In this document: one piece after another, positions 63,569 through 64,000 of the stretch
Layout: each line of letters begins with the position of its first letter
How positions within the stretch are numbered: position 1 is the first letter of the stretch
NCBI GenBank assembly: GCA_963709175.1
Contig: CAVPVK010000013.1
Coordinates: forward strand, 432,979 to 496,978
Origin: JANXQG01 sp963709175
GTDB lineage: Bacteria > Planctomycetota > Planctomycetia > Pirellulales > Thermoguttaceae
Direction: 5' to 3'
DNA: 64,000 bases
Program-made: the position numbers and the translations under genes
The notes under the pieces: model-generated
Databases searched by the model: none
Told to the model about the DNA's origin: nothing
What the model saw: only the letters and a program-made list of their open reading frames with translations

Positions 63569-64000
63569 ATGACCCGACTGATCCGACCAAACCTTTTGCT
63601 GGCCTCGATGCTTTCGATGTCCCTTGTCCTCGCGACGGCCCCGCTTGGCAAGGCCGAGGTTCCCGGCATGGCCAACCCGGACGCCAAGCAGGGCATGGAC
63701 CAGTGGAAGGCGGGCGACCTCGACGCGGCCATCGCCTCCTTCACCAAGGTCATTCAGAAATTCCCCAACGCGCCGAACCCCTTGGTGAGGCGGGGCCTGG
63801 TTTACCACGACAAGTACGACCTCGACAAGGCGATTGCGGACTTCACAAAAGTCGTGGAACTTCACAAGAACAATATGCGGGCTTTGTATCTCCGTGCCCG
63901 CTGCTACTACGAGCGGGGCGACCTCGACAAGGCCTTGGACGATGCCACAAGGGCTCTCGGACAAAGCCCGGACGGGGACGTATTCAAAAGGAGCGGGCCA
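63569..64000 (+). CDS. Secreted TPR-repeat protein, cut by window edge
   Basis: The first 144 residues of an exported tetratricopeptide protein. The signal peptide (LLLASMLSMSLVLATAPLGKAE) is followed by TPR units with the A/G-D-L-D-x-A pattern: WKAGDLDAAIASFTKVIQKF, KYDLDKAIADFTKVVELHKN and YERGDLDKALDDATRALGQS. GGAG lies 8 nt before the ATG. TPR arrays mediate protein contacts; the partner is unknown. The C-terminus lies beyond position 64000. Divergent from the ECF sigma gene, with a 9-bp inverted repeat in between. Confidence 0.85.
   Translation, partial: MTRLIRPNLLLASMLSMSLVLATAPLGKAEVPGMANPDAKQGMDQWKAGDLDAAIASFTKVIQKFPNAPNPLVRRGLVYHDKYDLDKAIADFTKVVELHKNNMRALYLRARCYYERGDLDKALDDATRALGQSPDGDVFKRSGP

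Overview
The window reads as high-GC bacterial chromosome, most likely a planctomycete of the Pirellulales type. Supporting marks are a DUF1559-type pseudopilin, an ECF sigma factor directly upstream of a Ser/Thr kinase with a WD40 tail, a DUF1573 protein, PQQ-type beta-propeller proteins, a DUF6941-like protein and many secreted enzymes of unknown role. No rRNA, complete tRNA, CRISPR array or insertion sequence was seen.

Layout. 0-9.8 kb: the 5' part of an MFS permease gene, a conserved hypothetical, a monohaem cytochrome-like protein, folD-rpmA, two PQQ-like propeller proteins, a MacB-like ABC exporter and a DUF1573 protein. 9.9-13.9 kb: an exopolysaccharide group (WecG/TagA glycosyltransferase, Wzx-like flippase, BcsL-like acetyltransferase). 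14-16 kb: a pseudopilin and two small secreted low-complexity proteins. 16.5-27.8 kb: four soluble two-component genes headed by a giant hybrid kinase with 14 tandem HAMP units. 27.7-31.4 kb: a GntR-SPFH-TauE operon with a clear operator palindrome, a lipoprotein hydrolase and RuvX. 31.5-39.3 kb: a YncE/phosphoesterase fusion, a PfkB kinase, a DUF4058 protein and a GH38 alpha-mannosidase. 39.6-45.5 kb: a stressosome module (RsbR, RsbS, RsbT, an ATPase-PP2C fusion) leading by 4-nt overlaps into two histidine kinases. 45.8-51.8 kb: three secreted proteins on the minus strand, probably acting on a glycan. 52-59 kb: small genes, a methyltransferase remnant, a methyltransferase, an MBL-fold hydrolase, a truncated tRNA 3' end and a lipase-like protein. 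59.2-64 kb: the Ser/Thr kinase-WD40 gene, its ECF sigma factor and a divergent TPR protein.

How the parts work together. Two multi-gene signalling systems dominate, neither with obvious membrane segments in its kinases. The poly-HAMP cluster looks like a cytoplasmic phosphorelay with several receiver domains. The stressosome cluster appears to send its output to two-component kinases instead of a sigma-B partner switch. The ECF/Ser-Thr kinase pair is a third regulatory unit.

Data quality. Many genes are split by single-base insertions or deletions that leave the protein otherwise intact. They are densest in 31.7-34.0 kb and 59-63 kb. I treat most of them as consensus errors, so split genes are annotated over their full span with the approximate position of each break. 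Real decay cannot be excluded for the worst gene (31545-34040).
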